From: Sinorhizobium sp. 6-70
GTDB taxonomy: Bacteria; Pseudomonadota; Alphaproteobacteria; Rhizobiales; Rhizobiaceae
Length of the DNA stretch: 64,000 nucleotides
Direction of reading: 5' to 3'
Assembly: GCF_030124375.1 (NCBI RefSeq)
Contig: NZ_JASKLS010000014.1
Location: 62,001 to 126,000 of the forward strand
The notes beneath the pieces were generated by a model. That model made no database searches, had not been told where the DNA came from, and worked only from the letters and a program-made list of their open reading frames with translations. A program made the position numbers and the translations under genes. This document shows positions 45,533 through 54,170 of this stretch, one piece after another (within the stretch, counting starts at the first letter, position 1; the number at the start of each line of letters is the position of its first letter).

Positions 45533-46555
45533 ATGCAAACCAACATGCGGCGAGAAATCGATGAGATCCCGGAAGCCGCTGCGCGGTTGCTCGACGGTTC
45601 GGCCGACGCCCTGAAGGCGGCGGGTGCGGCGCTCAAGGCCAAGGATCCGGCGTTTCTGGTCACGATCGCCCGCGGCTCTTCCGATCATGCGGCGCTGTTC
45701 CTGAAATATGCGATCGAGCTACAGGCAGGCCGGCCGGTCGCTTCGCTTGGACCGTCCCTCGCCTCGATCTATGGCGCCAACCTCAAGCTCGGTGGCGCGG
45801 CGGCAATCGCGATCTCCCAGTCCGGCAAGAGCCCGGACATCGTGGCGATGGCGCAATCGGCGACACGCGCCGGTGCGGTGTCGATCGCGCTCACGAACAC
45901 GGTGCCTTCGCCGATTGCCGAGGCCTGCGCCCATCCGCTCGATATTCTTGCCGGTCCGGAACTCGCCGTCGCCGCGACAAAGTCCTATGTTAACTCGATT
46001 GTCGCTGGCCTTGCGGTTCTCGGCGAATGGACAGGAGATGCGGCGCTCAAGCGTGCCGTCGCCGATCTGCCGAACCAGTTCGCCAAGGCTGTGAAGCTCG
46101 ATTGGCAGGATTTCGCAGCCGATCTCGGGGAGGCCGAATCGCTTTATGTCTTGGGCCGCGGCCCGGCGCTGGCGATTGCAAGCGAAGCGGCTCTGAAATT
46201 CAAGGAAACGTCCGGCATGCATGCCGAAGCCTATTCCTCAGCGGAAGTGCTGCATGGTCCGGTGGCACTGGTCGGGGCTAAATTTCCGGTGCTGGCGCTT
46301 GCCGCCCGCGATGCAGCCGAGCCCTCGGTGGTCGAAAGCGCCGATGGCATGAGCACCAAGGGCGCGGTCGTGCATGTCACCTCGGCGCGCGCTCAGAAGG
46401 CGAAACGCCTGCCCTTTGTCGAAACGGGACATCCGGTCACCGATGCGCTGACGCTGATCCTGCCGTTTTACGGCTTCGTCGAAGCCTGGTCACGTTCGCG
46501 CGGCCTCAATCCGGATGCACCGGCAAGCCTCAAGAAGGTAACGGAGACACGATGA
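45533..46555 (+). CDS. SIS-domain glucosamine-6-phosphate deaminase (NagB-II / GlmS-like)
   Basis: About 340 residues with two SIS domains (roughly 35-170 and 195-325). The phosphosugar-binding loops are IARGSSDHAA, AISQSGKSPD and LGRGPALAIASEAALKFKE, as in the isomerase half of GlmS. The N-terminal glutaminase is absent, so it cannot use glutamine; the NagB-II type of Shewanella has this layout and converts GlcN-6P to fructose-6P and ammonia. Two ATGs (45530 and 45533) follow AAGGA. It overlaps nagA by four bases. An AgaS-like role is the main alternative. Confidence 0.88.
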   Translation: MQTNMRREIDEIPEAAARLLDGSADALKAAGAALKAKDPAFLVTIARGSSDHAALFLKYAIELQAGRPVASLGPSLASIYGANLKLGGAAAIAISQSGKSPDIVAMAQSATRAGAVSIALTNTVPSPIAEACAHPLDILAGPELAVAATKSYVNSIVAGLAVLGEWTGDAALKRAVADLPNQFAKAVKLDWQDFAADLGEAESLYVLGRGPALAIASEAALKFKETSGMHAEAYSSAEVLHGPVALVGAKFPVLALAARDAAEPSVVESADGMSTKGAVVHVTSARAQKAKRLPFVETGHPVTDALTLILPFYGFVEAWSRSRGLNPDAPASLKKVTETR

Positions 46556-47712
46556 CTGCGAAGAAGAAAATCACCGGCGCGCGGATCTTCGACGGCATCG
46601 ACTGGCATGACGGCGCCGTCCTGGTGGTGGAGGCGGGTCGGGTCAAGGCGATCGTTCCGGCGTCCGCCGCACCCGCCGATGCCGACGCGGTCGACGCACA
46701 CGGCCTGCTGCTTGTTCCGGGTTTCATCGACCTGCAGGTCAATGGCGGCGGCGGTGCGCTGCTCAACGAACAGCCGACGCTCGACGGCATTCGGCAGATT
46801 TGCACGGCACACGCGAAGTTCGGCACCACGGCGCTCCTGCCGACGCTGATCACGGACACGCGTGAGGTGCGGACCGCAGCCATAGAGGCCGGCCTCGAGG
46901 CAAAAAAGGCGGCGGTGGCCGGCTTTCTCGGCCTGCACCTCGAGGGTCCACATCTGTCGATCGCCCGCAAGGGGGCGCATGACCCGTCGCTGATCCGCCC
47001 GATGGATGATGCCGACCTGGCGGAAATGGTCGCCTGCGCGCGTGCCCTCGGCGGCCTCATGGTGACGGTTGCTCCGGAAAACGCCACGCGGGAGCAGGTG
47101 CGTGCGCTTTGTGATGCCGGTGTTGTCGTCAGCTTGGGGCACACGGATGTCGGCTATGAGACGGCTTGCAGCTACGCCAGGGCCGGCGCCCGGACGGTCA
47201 CCCATCTTTTTAACGCGATGAGCGGTCTCGGCCACCGTGAGCCCGGCGTCGTCGGCGCGGCGCTTGCCACGGGCACATTGCATGCCGGTTTGATCGCCGA
47301 TGGCTTCCATGTCGATCCGGCGTCGATGGGCATCGCGCTGCGAGGCAAGAAGGGTCCGGGACAGATTTTCCTGGTGACCGACGCGATGTCGCCGATCGGC
47401 ACCGAAATGACCAGCTTCCACCTCAATGGCCGCGAAATCCTGCGCCAGGGCGGCCGCCTGACGCTTGCCGACGGGACGCTCGCGGGCGCAGACATCGACA
47501 TGCTGTCCTCGGTCCGCTTCGTACATGAAAAAATCGGGCTGCCGATCGAGGAGGCGATCCGCATGGCCTCCGCCTATCCGGCCGACGTCATGGGCATTGC
47601 CTCCCATAAAGGCCGGTTGTTGCCCGGAACGGACGCCGATTTCGTGCTGTTGACGCCGGAACTTGGCATGAAGTCGACCTGGATCGGTGGCGAGGCGGTT
47701 TTCTCGGCTTAA
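46552..47712 (+). CDS. nagA: N-acetylglucosamine-6-phosphate deacetylase
   Basis: A 386-residue amidohydrolase-fold enzyme giving GlcN-6P and acetate. Key segments are LEGPHLS (metal Glu), GHTDVGYE and THLFNAMSGLGHREPG (metal His), and FLVTDAMSPIG with the catalytic Asp. The N-terminal small beta domain ends with PGFIDLQVNGGGG. It is the last gene of the kinase-gntR-deaminase-nagA operon and joins the GlcNAc and MurNAc branches before deamination. Confidence 0.95.
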   Translation: MTAKKKITGARIFDGIDWHDGAVLVVEAGRVKAIVPASAAPADADAVDAHGLLLVPGFIDLQVNGGGGALLNEQPTLDGIRQICTAHAKFGTTALLPTLITDTREVRTAAIEAGLEAKKAAVAGFLGLHLEGPHLSIARKGAHDPSLIRPMDDADLAEMVACARALGGLMVTVAPENATREQVRALCDAGVVVSLGHTDVGYETACSYARAGARTVTHLFNAMSGLGHREPGVVGAALATGTLHAGLIADGFHVDPASMGIALRGKKGPGQIFLVTDAMSPIGTEMTSFHLNGREILRQGGRLTLADGTLAGADIDMLSSVRFVHEKIGLPIEEAIRMASAYPADVMGIASHKGRLLPGTDADFVLLTPELGMKSTWIGGEAVFSA

Positions 47713-47757
47713 GGCGTCTCGTCCAAGCGGTTTGCGACGACAGTAACACGGCTAAAC

Positions 47758-47877
47758 GCCCCTCACCCTGACGCTCTCCCCGCAAGCGGGGCGAGGGGAC
47801 ATTGGGCTGGGCATTGCGGCGAGTTCCCTTCGCCCCGCTCGCGGGGAGAAGGTGGCCGGCAGGCCGGATGAGGGGCG
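47758..47877. repeat. RIME-type intergenic mosaic element
   Basis: It begins GCCCCTCACCCTGACGCTC, with inner palindromes CTCCCCGCAAGCGGGGCGAG and CGCCCCGCTCGCGGGGAGAA, and ends GGCCGGATGAGGGGC. It is inverted relative to the copy at 6757 and lies between the convergent nagA and cutC. Confidence 0.88.
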
Positions 47878-47918
47878 GACGCCAGCGAACGTCTCCCATC
47901 GTTTTAATGCGATGCGCT

Positions 47919-48656
47919 TCAGAGCGTTGCCGGTGGAGCGGCAAGCCGTGCCTTCATCGCCCTGACCGTCGCCGCATCCGTCCGGCGCCGGTCTCCCGCG
48001 ACGAAGCCCATCTCCACCAGCCGCGGGTCTTGAGCCGGCTCACGAACGGAACAGGAGGAGTGGATCTCCGTTACGGCGAGCCTGGGAAGCAGCGCATCGA
48101 TCGTGTCGATGCTAATACCGGAGCCCGGCATCACGGAAATCCTGCCTGCCGCCAGTTGGGTGAGGTGCGTCAAGGTATCGACCGCTTCCGGTGCGGTTTT
48201 CGCGCCACCCGAAGTCAGAATCCTTTCAAAACCCAGATCTACCGCAATCTCGATCGCCTCGGCGAAATCCGGAACGAGATCGAACGCGCGGTGAAGCGTC
48301 TGCCCCAATCCCGCCGCGTGGCCGGTAAGCTTTCGCAGCATCTGCGCGTCGAGTCGCCCGTCGGCGAGCGATGCGCCGAGGACGACGCCGGCAAGCCCGG
48401 CGCCGCGGGCCGCATCGATGTCCCGGCGCATGGCATCGAGATCGGTCGGGCCGTAGACGAAGTCGCCGGCACGGGGGCGGATCATTGCATAGACCGGCAC
48501 CGGCGGCGGGCCGGCGAGCGCCATCAATCCCGGACTTGGCGTCAAGCCGCCGAGGGCAAGGGCCGAGCAGAGCTCGATCCGGTCCGCGCCGCCGTCGATC
48601 GCCGCCATCAAGCCGTCCGGGTTGTCGACGCAGACTTCGAGCAGGATGCCGCTCAT
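47919..48656 (-). CDS. cutC: CutC-family TIM-barrel protein
   Basis: A 245-residue protein of the CutC family. Typical segments are LLEVCVDNPDG, GGADRIELCSALALGGLTPS, MIRPRAGDFVY and ILTSGGAKTAPEA. The family was named for copper tolerance, but the fold is a TIM barrel and its reaction is not settled. Here it is the last gene of amidase-ROK-cutC with a four-base overlap, which points to amino-sugar metabolism. The ATG at 48656 is used; the frame continues upstream inside the ROK gene. Confidence 0.88.
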   Translation of the reverse strand: MSGILLEVCVDNPDGLMAAIDGGADRIELCSALALGGLTPSPGLMALAGPPPVPVYAMIRPRAGDFVYGPTDLDAMRRDIDAARGAGLAGVVLGASLADGRLDAQMLRKLTGHAAGLGQTLHRAFDLVPDFAEAIEIAVDLGFERILTSGGAKTAPEAVDTLTHLTQLAAGRISVMPGSGISIDTIDALLPRLAVTEIHSSCSVREPAQDPRLVEMGFVAGDRRRTDAATVRAMKARLAAPPATL

Positions 48657-49564
48657 GCGACCTTTCCTCCAAAGCCGAGCAGGGCCGCGCCGATCAGGCC
48701 CGGCTCCAGCCGGCATTCGCCGCGCACGACCAGCGGCCGGTCGAACTGTCGGAGGATGCGGCCGCGCACGGTACCGTCGATTTCGGCAAGCAGGGCTTCG
48801 GAGTTGGAGAGACCACCGCCGACCGGAATGATTGTCGCACCGGTTATGTTGACGACGAGCGCCAGCGGTGAACTGACGAGATCGACAAAAATGTCGATCG
48901 TGCGCGCTGCTTCCTCGTCGCCGTTCTGCCAGGCCTCGATGACCTCGTGGCTGGAGAGGGATTTATCGTGCACCGTCGCGTGCAGCCTTTCGAGTCCGCG
49001 TGCCCCGCCCACGGTGTCGACGCAGCCGCGTTGGCCGCAACCGCAGTCGAAGATCGGTATGGCAATCGGCGGATGTCCCGCCGCGGACGCGAGGGCGGGC
49101 GCATGCCCCCATTCTCCGGCAAAACCGCCATCGGTGTTGATCAGCTTGCCGTCGACCACCAGGCCGCCGCCGACCCCGGTGCCGAGGATCGCGCCGAAGA
49201 CGATCCGGTGATCGCGCCCCGCGCCGATGCCGGCCTCGGCGAGCGCGAAGCAGTCGGCGTCATTGGCGATCACCACGGGCAGGTGCAAGGCCGCCTCGAG
49301 CTCGGCGGCAAGCTCCCGGCTGTCGATACAGGGAATATTGGCGCATTTGATCCGACGGGTTTGCGGATCGATAACGCCGGTGATCGAAATCGCCACCCTT
49401 TCCGGCAGGCCGCCCGCCTCGTCGAGCACCGACTCGAGCGCTGCGACGAAGCGGCGAAAGTCGTTGAGCGGCGTGGTGCGCCGCGGCAGGGGAAAAATCC
49501 GTTCCGGCGAATGGGTGATGGCCCCCTTGATCGCGGATCCGCCGATATCGAAGCAGACGATCAT
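48653..49564 (-). CDS. ROK-family sugar kinase
   Basis: A 303-residue kinase. The ATP-binding loop is CFDIGGSAIKGA, the catalytic base is in VIANDADCFALAE, and the zinc motif is FDCGCGQRGCVDTVGG. The ROK group includes glucokinase, GlcNAc kinase and ManNAc kinase; an N-acetylhexosamine is the likely substrate given the neighbours. It overlaps the amidase stop and the cutC start by four bases each. It would be a second hexosamine kinase in this locus, besides the BadF-type one. Confidence 0.9.
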   Translation of the reverse strand: MIVCFDIGGSAIKGAITHSPERIFPLPRRTTPLNDFRRFVAALESVLDEAGGLPERVAISITGVIDPQTRRIKCANIPCIDSRELAAELEAALHLPVVIANDADCFALAEAGIGAGRDHRIVFGAILGTGVGGGLVVDGKLINTDGGFAGEWGHAPALASAAGHPPIAIPIFDCGCGQRGCVDTVGGARGLERLHATVHDKSLSSHEVIEAWQNGDEEAARTIDIFVDLVSSPLALVVNITGATIIPVGGGLSNSEALLAEIDGTVRGRILRQFDRPLVVRGECRLEPGLIGAALLGFGGKVA

Positions 49565-50922
49565 GCCTCACCCCGGATGGTCGCTTCGGCAGCAAGGGCC
49601 GCGGCCAGTAACCGGTCGTCTTGATGGTGGGGTGCGGAGAGCAGCAAGCCGACCGGCATGCCTGCAGCGCCGGTGCCGCAGGGGATGGAGATGCCGCAGA
49701 AATCGAGGAAATTGCCGATCAGCGTGTTGCGCAGTGTCTTGGCATTTACCTTGAAGAAAAGCTCGTCGTCGGAAAGAAGCGGTGCGATCGGCGGGGCGAC
49801 ATGCGGCAATGTCGGATGCGCGATGAGTTCGCCGGGTCCAAGGCTTTCCACCGTTTCGTGGATCAGCTGATCACGTGCATCGAGAAGGGCGATGTAATCA
49901 CTGAGGGTGATCTTCTCGCCGAGCCTGGTGCGGGTGACGACGCGCGGATCGATCCTTGTCGCTTCGGGACCGGCGAGGCGCTCGCGGTGGAGGGCATAGG
50001 CTTCCGCCGTCACCAGGGCGCCATGGCGCGCCATCAGATCGAACACGGCGGCAAAGCTCGGGAAGGGCGCGCGCCGCACGCGGACGCCCGCGGCCTGCAG
50101 CCTCTCGATCGCCGCCTCGAAGGTCGCGACCACCTCCGGTTCGGCCTCGTCGAAGACGATCGTTTCCGGAATGACAATCGAAAGATCGGCAAGCTCGGCC
50201 CTGCGGATGACCGGCGCCGTCAGGCTGTGCATGGCGGCATCCGCCCACACCGCATCCTGCACCGTATGGCAAAGGGGGCCAAGCGAGTCGAGGCTCTCGG
50301 CGAGCGGAAACACGCCCTTCATCGCGTAACGGCCGCGCGTTGCCTTGTAGCCGACGATGCCGGTCATTGCCGCGGGGATGCGCACCGAGCCGCCCGTGTC
50401 CGTGCCGATCGCAAGCGGCACGAGGCCCGCGGCGACGGCTGCGGCGGAACCGGAGGACGAGCCACCTGGAATGCGATCGATATCCGGCGACGCCGGATTG
50501 CGCGGCGTTCCATAGTGCGGATTGATGCCGAGTCCGGAAAAGGCAAATTCGCTCATGTTCGTCCGGCCGATGCTGATCATGCCGCCGGCAGCGAGTGCGC
50601 CGACGACGGGCGCGTCTGCCGTTGCGGGAGGGTTGTCCTTGAGGACGACGGAACCCGCCGTCGTCACGCTGCCGGCCAGGTCGAAAAGATCCTTCCAGGC
50701 GACGGGCAGGCCGTCGAGGAGACCGAGCGAGCGCCCTGCCTTGAACCTATTTGACGCCGCCTGCGCTTCCCTGAGCGCGCGCTCGCGGGTGAGGCCGACG
50801 AAGATCGACTGGTCCGGATGGGCTTCGATGCGATGAAGCGTCTCTTCGGCGAGCTTGACAGGATCGAGCTTGCCGGACTGGACGAGGACGGCGAGGCTCG
50901 CGAGGGTTTTCTGATTGGTCAT
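49561..50922 (-). CDS. Amidase-signature family amidohydrolase
   Basis: A 453-residue enzyme with the Ser-cisSer-Lys triad: Lys in PVAWKDLFD, and the Ser residues in IPGGSSSGSAAAVAAG and GTDTGGSVRIPAA. Length and motifs match the GatA-like amidase-signature group, but there is no gatB/gatC beside it. The ATG at 50922 follows GGGAGA; the frame extends a little upstream. It is the first gene of the amidase-ROK-cutC operon and could remove an amide-linked group from an amino-sugar compound; this is inference from context. Confidence 0.88.
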   Translation of the reverse strand: MTNQKTLASLAVLVQSGKLDPVKLAEETLHRIEAHPDQSIFVGLTRERALREAQAASNRFKAGRSLGLLDGLPVAWKDLFDLAGSVTTAGSVVLKDNPPATADAPVVGALAAGGMISIGRTNMSEFAFSGLGINPHYGTPRNPASPDIDRIPGGSSSGSAAAVAAGLVPLAIGTDTGGSVRIPAAMTGIVGYKATRGRYAMKGVFPLAESLDSLGPLCHTVQDAVWADAAMHSLTAPVIRRAELADLSIVIPETIVFDEAEPEVVATFEAAIERLQAAGVRVRRAPFPSFAAVFDLMARHGALVTAEAYALHRERLAGPEATRIDPRVVTRTRLGEKITLSDYIALLDARDQLIHETVESLGPGELIAHPTLPHVAPPIAPLLSDDELFFKVNAKTLRNTLIGNFLDFCGISIPCGTGAAGMPVGLLLSAPHHQDDRLLAAALAAEATIRGEA

Positions 50923-51164
50923 TTGGTCTCCCTGGCTGGCCGCGGGGCATTTCCGGCGCAACGCAGCCCTGCATCGATTTTAGGCATAGCATATCGCCCT
51001 GTGTCCCGTTTGCCAGCGGCTGGAGCAATGATGCGCGATTTTTGCCGGCGGCGAGACGGCGGTGCAGCGCGGCTTGCAGCGCGCCCGCAGACCGGTTGCT
51101 GTCGGTAATTGCTGCCTATCTTGTCGTTCGCAATCGACCTGCCTACATGGGCTTGAGCCACCTT

Positions 51165-51266
51165 CTGCATGTTTCCTTAAATCCTAGCCGTTTTAAGGAT
51201 GAAAACATGCAGCAATTCAAAGTGCCACAGCGTCCTTTGCGCACCTCATCAGACGCGCGGCGCTGT
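51165..51266. repeat. Composite palindromic repeat, intact copy
   Basis: Hairpin 1 is CTGCATGTTT/AAACATGCAG (51165-51212), followed by the linker CAATTCAAAGTGCC, then hairpin 2 ACAGCG...CGCTGT (51227-51266). It ends 18 bases before the CysZ-like gene. An inverted and interrupted copy is at 53689-53844. Confidence 0.8.
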
Positions 51267-51284
51267 TCTCGATGGAGAGCAGTC

Positions 51285-52022
51285 ATGATCATGGATGCAG
51301 CGCGGCTTGCCTTCGCCAACCTTTTCGCAACGGAGACCCGTTCGGTCTTCTGGAAAGTGCTCGGGCTGACGCTGCTTGCACTCATCGCCCTTTGGTTCGC
51401 CCTGCGCGAACTGTTCGTCTGGCTCGCTTTCCCGTGGTTCGACACGCTGATGCCGGGCACGCCCGAATGGGCCGGCTGGCTCACATTCATCGTCGGCATC
51501 TTCGCGAGCCTGGGCCTGGCCCTGGCGCTCGCCCTTCTGCTTGCGCCGGTCACGGCGCTGATTGCCGGTTTCTTCCTCGACGACGTTGCCGAGGTGATCG
51601 AGACACGCGACTATCCCGATGGCGCCCCCGGCAAGCCGCTGCCGCTTGTTGAGGCGATGACCGCATCGGTGAAATTCCTCGGCGTTGTTATCCTCGGCAA
51701 CATCATTGCCCTGCTGCTGCTTCTCGTGCCGGGCGTCAATCTCATCGCCTTTTTCCTGGTCAACGGTTATCTGCTCGGGCGGGAATTTTTCGAGTTCGCC
51801 GCCATGCGCTACCGCCCGCGTTCGGAGGCGCGGCTCTTTCGCGCCAAACACCGCTCGACCGTGTTTCTCGCGGGGCTCGTGCTGGCGGCCTTCCTGGCCG
51901 TGCCGCTGCTCAACCTGCTGACGCCGCTCTTTGCTGCCGCGATGATGGTGCATCTCCACAAGATGCTTTCGGCGCGCGATCCGGGCTTTTCGGCGGCTCA
52001 AAAGGCTGCTGCCGGCGCGTAG
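51285..52022 (+). CDS. EI24/CysZ-like membrane protein
   Basis: A 245-residue inner-membrane protein with four to five hydrophobic segments (for example LTFIVGIFASLGLALALALLL and GVVILGNIIALLLLLVPGVN) and the conserved NGYLLGREFFEFAAMRY segment of the EI24/CysZ family. CysZ proteins take up sulfate; here sulfate transport is only the family-based guess, and no cys genes are near. GGAGAG lies five bases before the ATG at 51285. The repeat just upstream probably forms part of its leader. Confidence 0.82.
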   Translation: MIMDAARLAFANLFATETRSVFWKVLGLTLLALIALWFALRELFVWLAFPWFDTLMPGTPEWAGWLTFIVGIFASLGLALALALLLAPVTALIAGFFLDDVAEVIETRDYPDGAPGKPLPLVEAMTASVKFLGVVILGNIIALLLLLVPGVNLIAFFLVNGYLLGREFFEFAAMRYRPRSEARLFRAKHRSTVFLAGLVLAAFLAVPLLNLLTPLFAAAMMVHLHKMLSARDPGFSAAQKAAAGA

Positions 52023-52074
52023 TGTCGACCGCTTGACAGCGCGGTCGTCTTGGACGAGGACAACCAAATGCTAG

Positions 52075-52145
52075 GGATGAGGAAAAGTGTGCACGGTTTT
52101 CCGCCCGGATCCCGCTCTAACGCATTAGAATCGATCACGTCTATG
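52075..52145. repeat. Intergenic mosaic repeat (ABC type), partial and inverted
   Basis: It contains GAGGAAAAGTGTGCACGG, TTTTCCGCCCGGATCCCGC and TTAGAATCGATCACGT in reverse order to 31434-31545; the outer palindrome is missing. Confidence 0.75.
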
Positions 52146-52167
52146 ATCTGGACGCGGGAGTAATCAC

Positions 52168-52377
52168 ATGAGCGACGCAGACAATCGGATCACGCGTCTC
52201 GAAGAAATGCTGGCGCACCAGGCGAAGACCATCGAGGAGCTTTCTGACCAACTGGCCGAGCAGTGGAAGGTGGTCGAACAGACCCGGGCAAAGCTCGACC
52301 GCCTGACGGAGCGATTCCTGAGCCTCGAGGAACAGACGCGTGATGCGATACCGGCGACCCGCCCGCCGCATTACTGA
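52168..52377 (+). CDS. slyX: SlyX family protein
   Basis: A 69-residue protein that is almost wholly alpha-helical and coiled coil (ITRLEEMLAHQAKTIEELSD, repeated heptads) and ends in the conserved RPPHY tail of SlyX. The family's function is not known. It has GGGAG a few bases before its ATG and is followed by a strong bidirectional terminator. Confidence 0.88.
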   Translation: MSDADNRITRLEEMLAHQAKTIEELSDQLAEQWKVVEQTRAKLDRLTERFLSLEEQTRDAIPATRPPHY

Positions 52378-52403
52378 GCCGTCAGCATGCAGTAGACACG
52401 AAA

Positions 52404-52435
52404 AGGCCGCCTGCTTCACTTGAAGCAGGCGGCCT
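52404..52435. terminator. Bidirectional terminator between slyX and the BMP gene
   Basis: The inverted repeat AGGCCGCCTGCTTCA/TGAAGCAGGCGGCCT is near perfect over 15 bp. The minus-strand side continues TTTTCG, making it a good terminator for the BMP gene. Confidence 0.85.
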
Positions 52436-52456
52436 CTTGATGTCAGGTCACCGCAA

Positions 52457-53449
52457 TTAGTAGGGGCAGGATTCGGTGCTCATGTAGTCGTGCACCTGCA
52501 CCTTGCCTGCAATGATGTCGGCCTTCACCTTTTCGACCGCGTCGTGCATTTCCGGCGTGATCAGGGCCTTGTTGTTGTCGTCGAGCGCGTAGCCGACGCC
52601 GTCTTCCTTGAGGCCGAGGTTGGAAATGCCGAACTGGAACTTGTCGTCCTTGGCCGCCATGAAGGATTCGTAGACGGCGACATCGACGCGCTTCAGCATC
52701 GAGGTCAGGACCTTACCCGGCTGCAGCATGTTCTGGTTGGAATCGACGCCGATGCCGAGCTTGCCGGCATCCGCTGCCGCCTGCAGCACACCGACGCCGG
52801 TACCGCCGGCGGCGTGATAGACGACGTCCGCGCCCTGGTCGATCTGGGACTTCGCGATTTCACCGCCCTTGACCGGATCGTTCCAGGCGTCCGGTGTCGT
52901 GCCGGTATAGGCCTCGAGCACCTTGACGTCCGCGCCGACCGACTTGGCACCGCCGACATAGCCGCAAGCGAACTTGTGGATCAGCGGGATGTCCATGCCG
53001 CCGACGAAGCTGACGGTCTTCGACTTGGAGGCGAGGCCGGCGAGCACGCCGACGAGGTAGGAGCCTTCCTGCTCCTTGAAGACGATCGATTTGACGTTCG
53101 GTTTTTCGACCACCATGTCGATGATCGCGAACTTCGTGTCCGGATATTCCGCGGCAATTTTCTCGAGTGATGCCGCCCAGTTGAAGCCGGCCATCACGAT
53201 CGGGCTGTTGCCGTCGCTGGCGAAGCGGCGCAGCGCCTGTTCGCGCTGGGCATCATTGGCGATTTCGAATTCGCGGTATTCGATACCTGATTCGGTCTTG
53301 AACTTTTCGGCGCCGTTAAAGGCCGCTTCGTTGAAGGATTTGTCGAACTTGCCGCCGAGATCGTAGATGATCGCCGGCTTGATGTCGGCGGCCAATGCCG
53401 TCGCGGACATCATGGAGAAAGCAAAGAGACCGAGAATGGTTTTTTTCAT
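52457..53449 (-). CDS. BMP/PnrA-family substrate-binding protein
   Basis: A 330-residue periplasmic binding protein. A signal peptide (LGLFAFSMMSATALA) precedes the mature start ADIKPAIIYDLGGKFDKSFNEA, a classical BMP-family opening. Further family marks are ADVVYHAAGGTGVGVLQAA and GVDSNQNMLQPGKVLTSMLKR. Relatives bind purine nucleosides and feed ABC transporters. Neither an ATPase nor permeases are encoded nearby, so the partners must lie elsewhere, or the protein works in another way. Confidence 0.9.
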   Translation of the reverse strand: MKKTILGLFAFSMMSATALAADIKPAIIYDLGGKFDKSFNEAAFNGAEKFKTESGIEYREFEIANDAQREQALRRFASDGNSPIVMAGFNWAASLEKIAAEYPDTKFAIIDMVVEKPNVKSIVFKEQEGSYLVGVLAGLASKSKTVSFVGGMDIPLIHKFACGYVGGAKSVGADVKVLEAYTGTTPDAWNDPVKGGEIAKSQIDQGADVVYHAAGGTGVGVLQAAADAGKLGIGVDSNQNMLQPGKVLTSMLKRVDVAVYESFMAAKDDKFQFGISNLGLKEDGVGYALDDNNKALITPEMHDAVEKVKADIIAGKVQVHDYMSTESCPY

Positions 53450-53688
53450 CGTGCAGCCCTGTTGTCACTATTGATCTTATCGGGTCTGGCGACAGTCCAA
53501 CGGGGGCCCGTACGCGCAGCCCGCCCCTCTCTTGTTAAGGCTTGGGTGGGCGCATCCTTGCACGGCTTCCGCAAAAAAACACTCAAAATTTTTCGGATGG
53601 TAAAAAAGATGCGGCACCTGGCACAGGGGCGCCGGACGCTGGTTCCAAGACGTAAATCGACCCGCCGTTTCCGTTAGGCGACAAGCCT
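53450..53688. other. Intergenic region upstream of the BMP gene
   Basis: About 240 bases that should hold the BMP promoter on the minus strand. I see no gene and no clear operator. The stretch 53571-53615 is A-rich compared with its surroundings. Confidence 0.35.
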
Positions 53689-53844
53689 ACAGCGCCGCGC
53701 GTCTTCGGACGCGCAAGGTCGCTGTAGCACTTTGAATTACTGCGGCCGATCGGGCAGCTGACACCGGTGCCGCGAAGACGGCATTACACTTCGAACTGCT
53801 GCATGTTTTATCTGAATCCGCTGCGATTTAAGGAAACATGCAGC
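53689..53844. repeat. Composite palindromic repeat, inverted and interrupted copy
   Basis: Hairpin 2 (ACAGCG...CGCTGT, 53689-53725) comes first, then CACTTTGAATTACTGC (53728-53743), an extra stretch of about 43 bases, CACTTCGAACTGCTGC (53787-53802), and hairpin 1 (GCTGCATGTTT/AAACATGCAGC, 53798-53844). In the copy at 51165-51266 the linker occurs once without the extra stretch. Confidence 0.75.
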
Positions 53845-53852
53845 AGCGGTGA

Positions 53853-54170
53853 TCAGGCGGCAAATCGCCCGGCGGCGGGGCGTTTCTTGTAGCCCGCCAT
53901 CCAGAGGATGAGGGCGAGCGCCAGCAACACCGCGAAAGCGGGCCGGGCAAGGAGCCATTGCAACGCCGTCAGCCAGATGGCAGGCCCCGCACCGGTGCGC
54001 TGCAGGCCGTGCACCCAGTTGAGTGCCTCCGGGCCAAGGGCGGATATGGCGTCGGCAAGCGAAGTCATCGCCGGCTCCGACGCGGCAACCGACTGGATCG
54101 AGTCGACCGTCCCGGCGAGCACCGCGACCGCCAGCGCGAGAAAGCTTGCAAGCCTCAGCAGCAACCGCAT
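53853..54170 (-). CDS. Small membrane protein of unknown function
   Basis: A 105-residue protein with an N-terminal signal/anchor (LLLRLASFLALAVAVLAGTV) and a C-terminal hydrophobic segment (AFAVLLALALILWMAGYKKR) ending in a basic tail. The loop between them contains NWVHGLQRTGAGPAIW and probably faces the periplasm. AAGGA lies five bases before the ATG at 54170. I do not recognise a family; the start 57 bases upstream (54227) is possible. Confidence 0.62.
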   Translation of the reverse strand: MRLLLRLASFLALAVAVLAGTVDSIQSVAASEPAMTSLADAISALGPEALNWVHGLQRTGAGPAIWLTALQWLLARPAFAVLLALALILWMAGYKKRPAAGRFAA

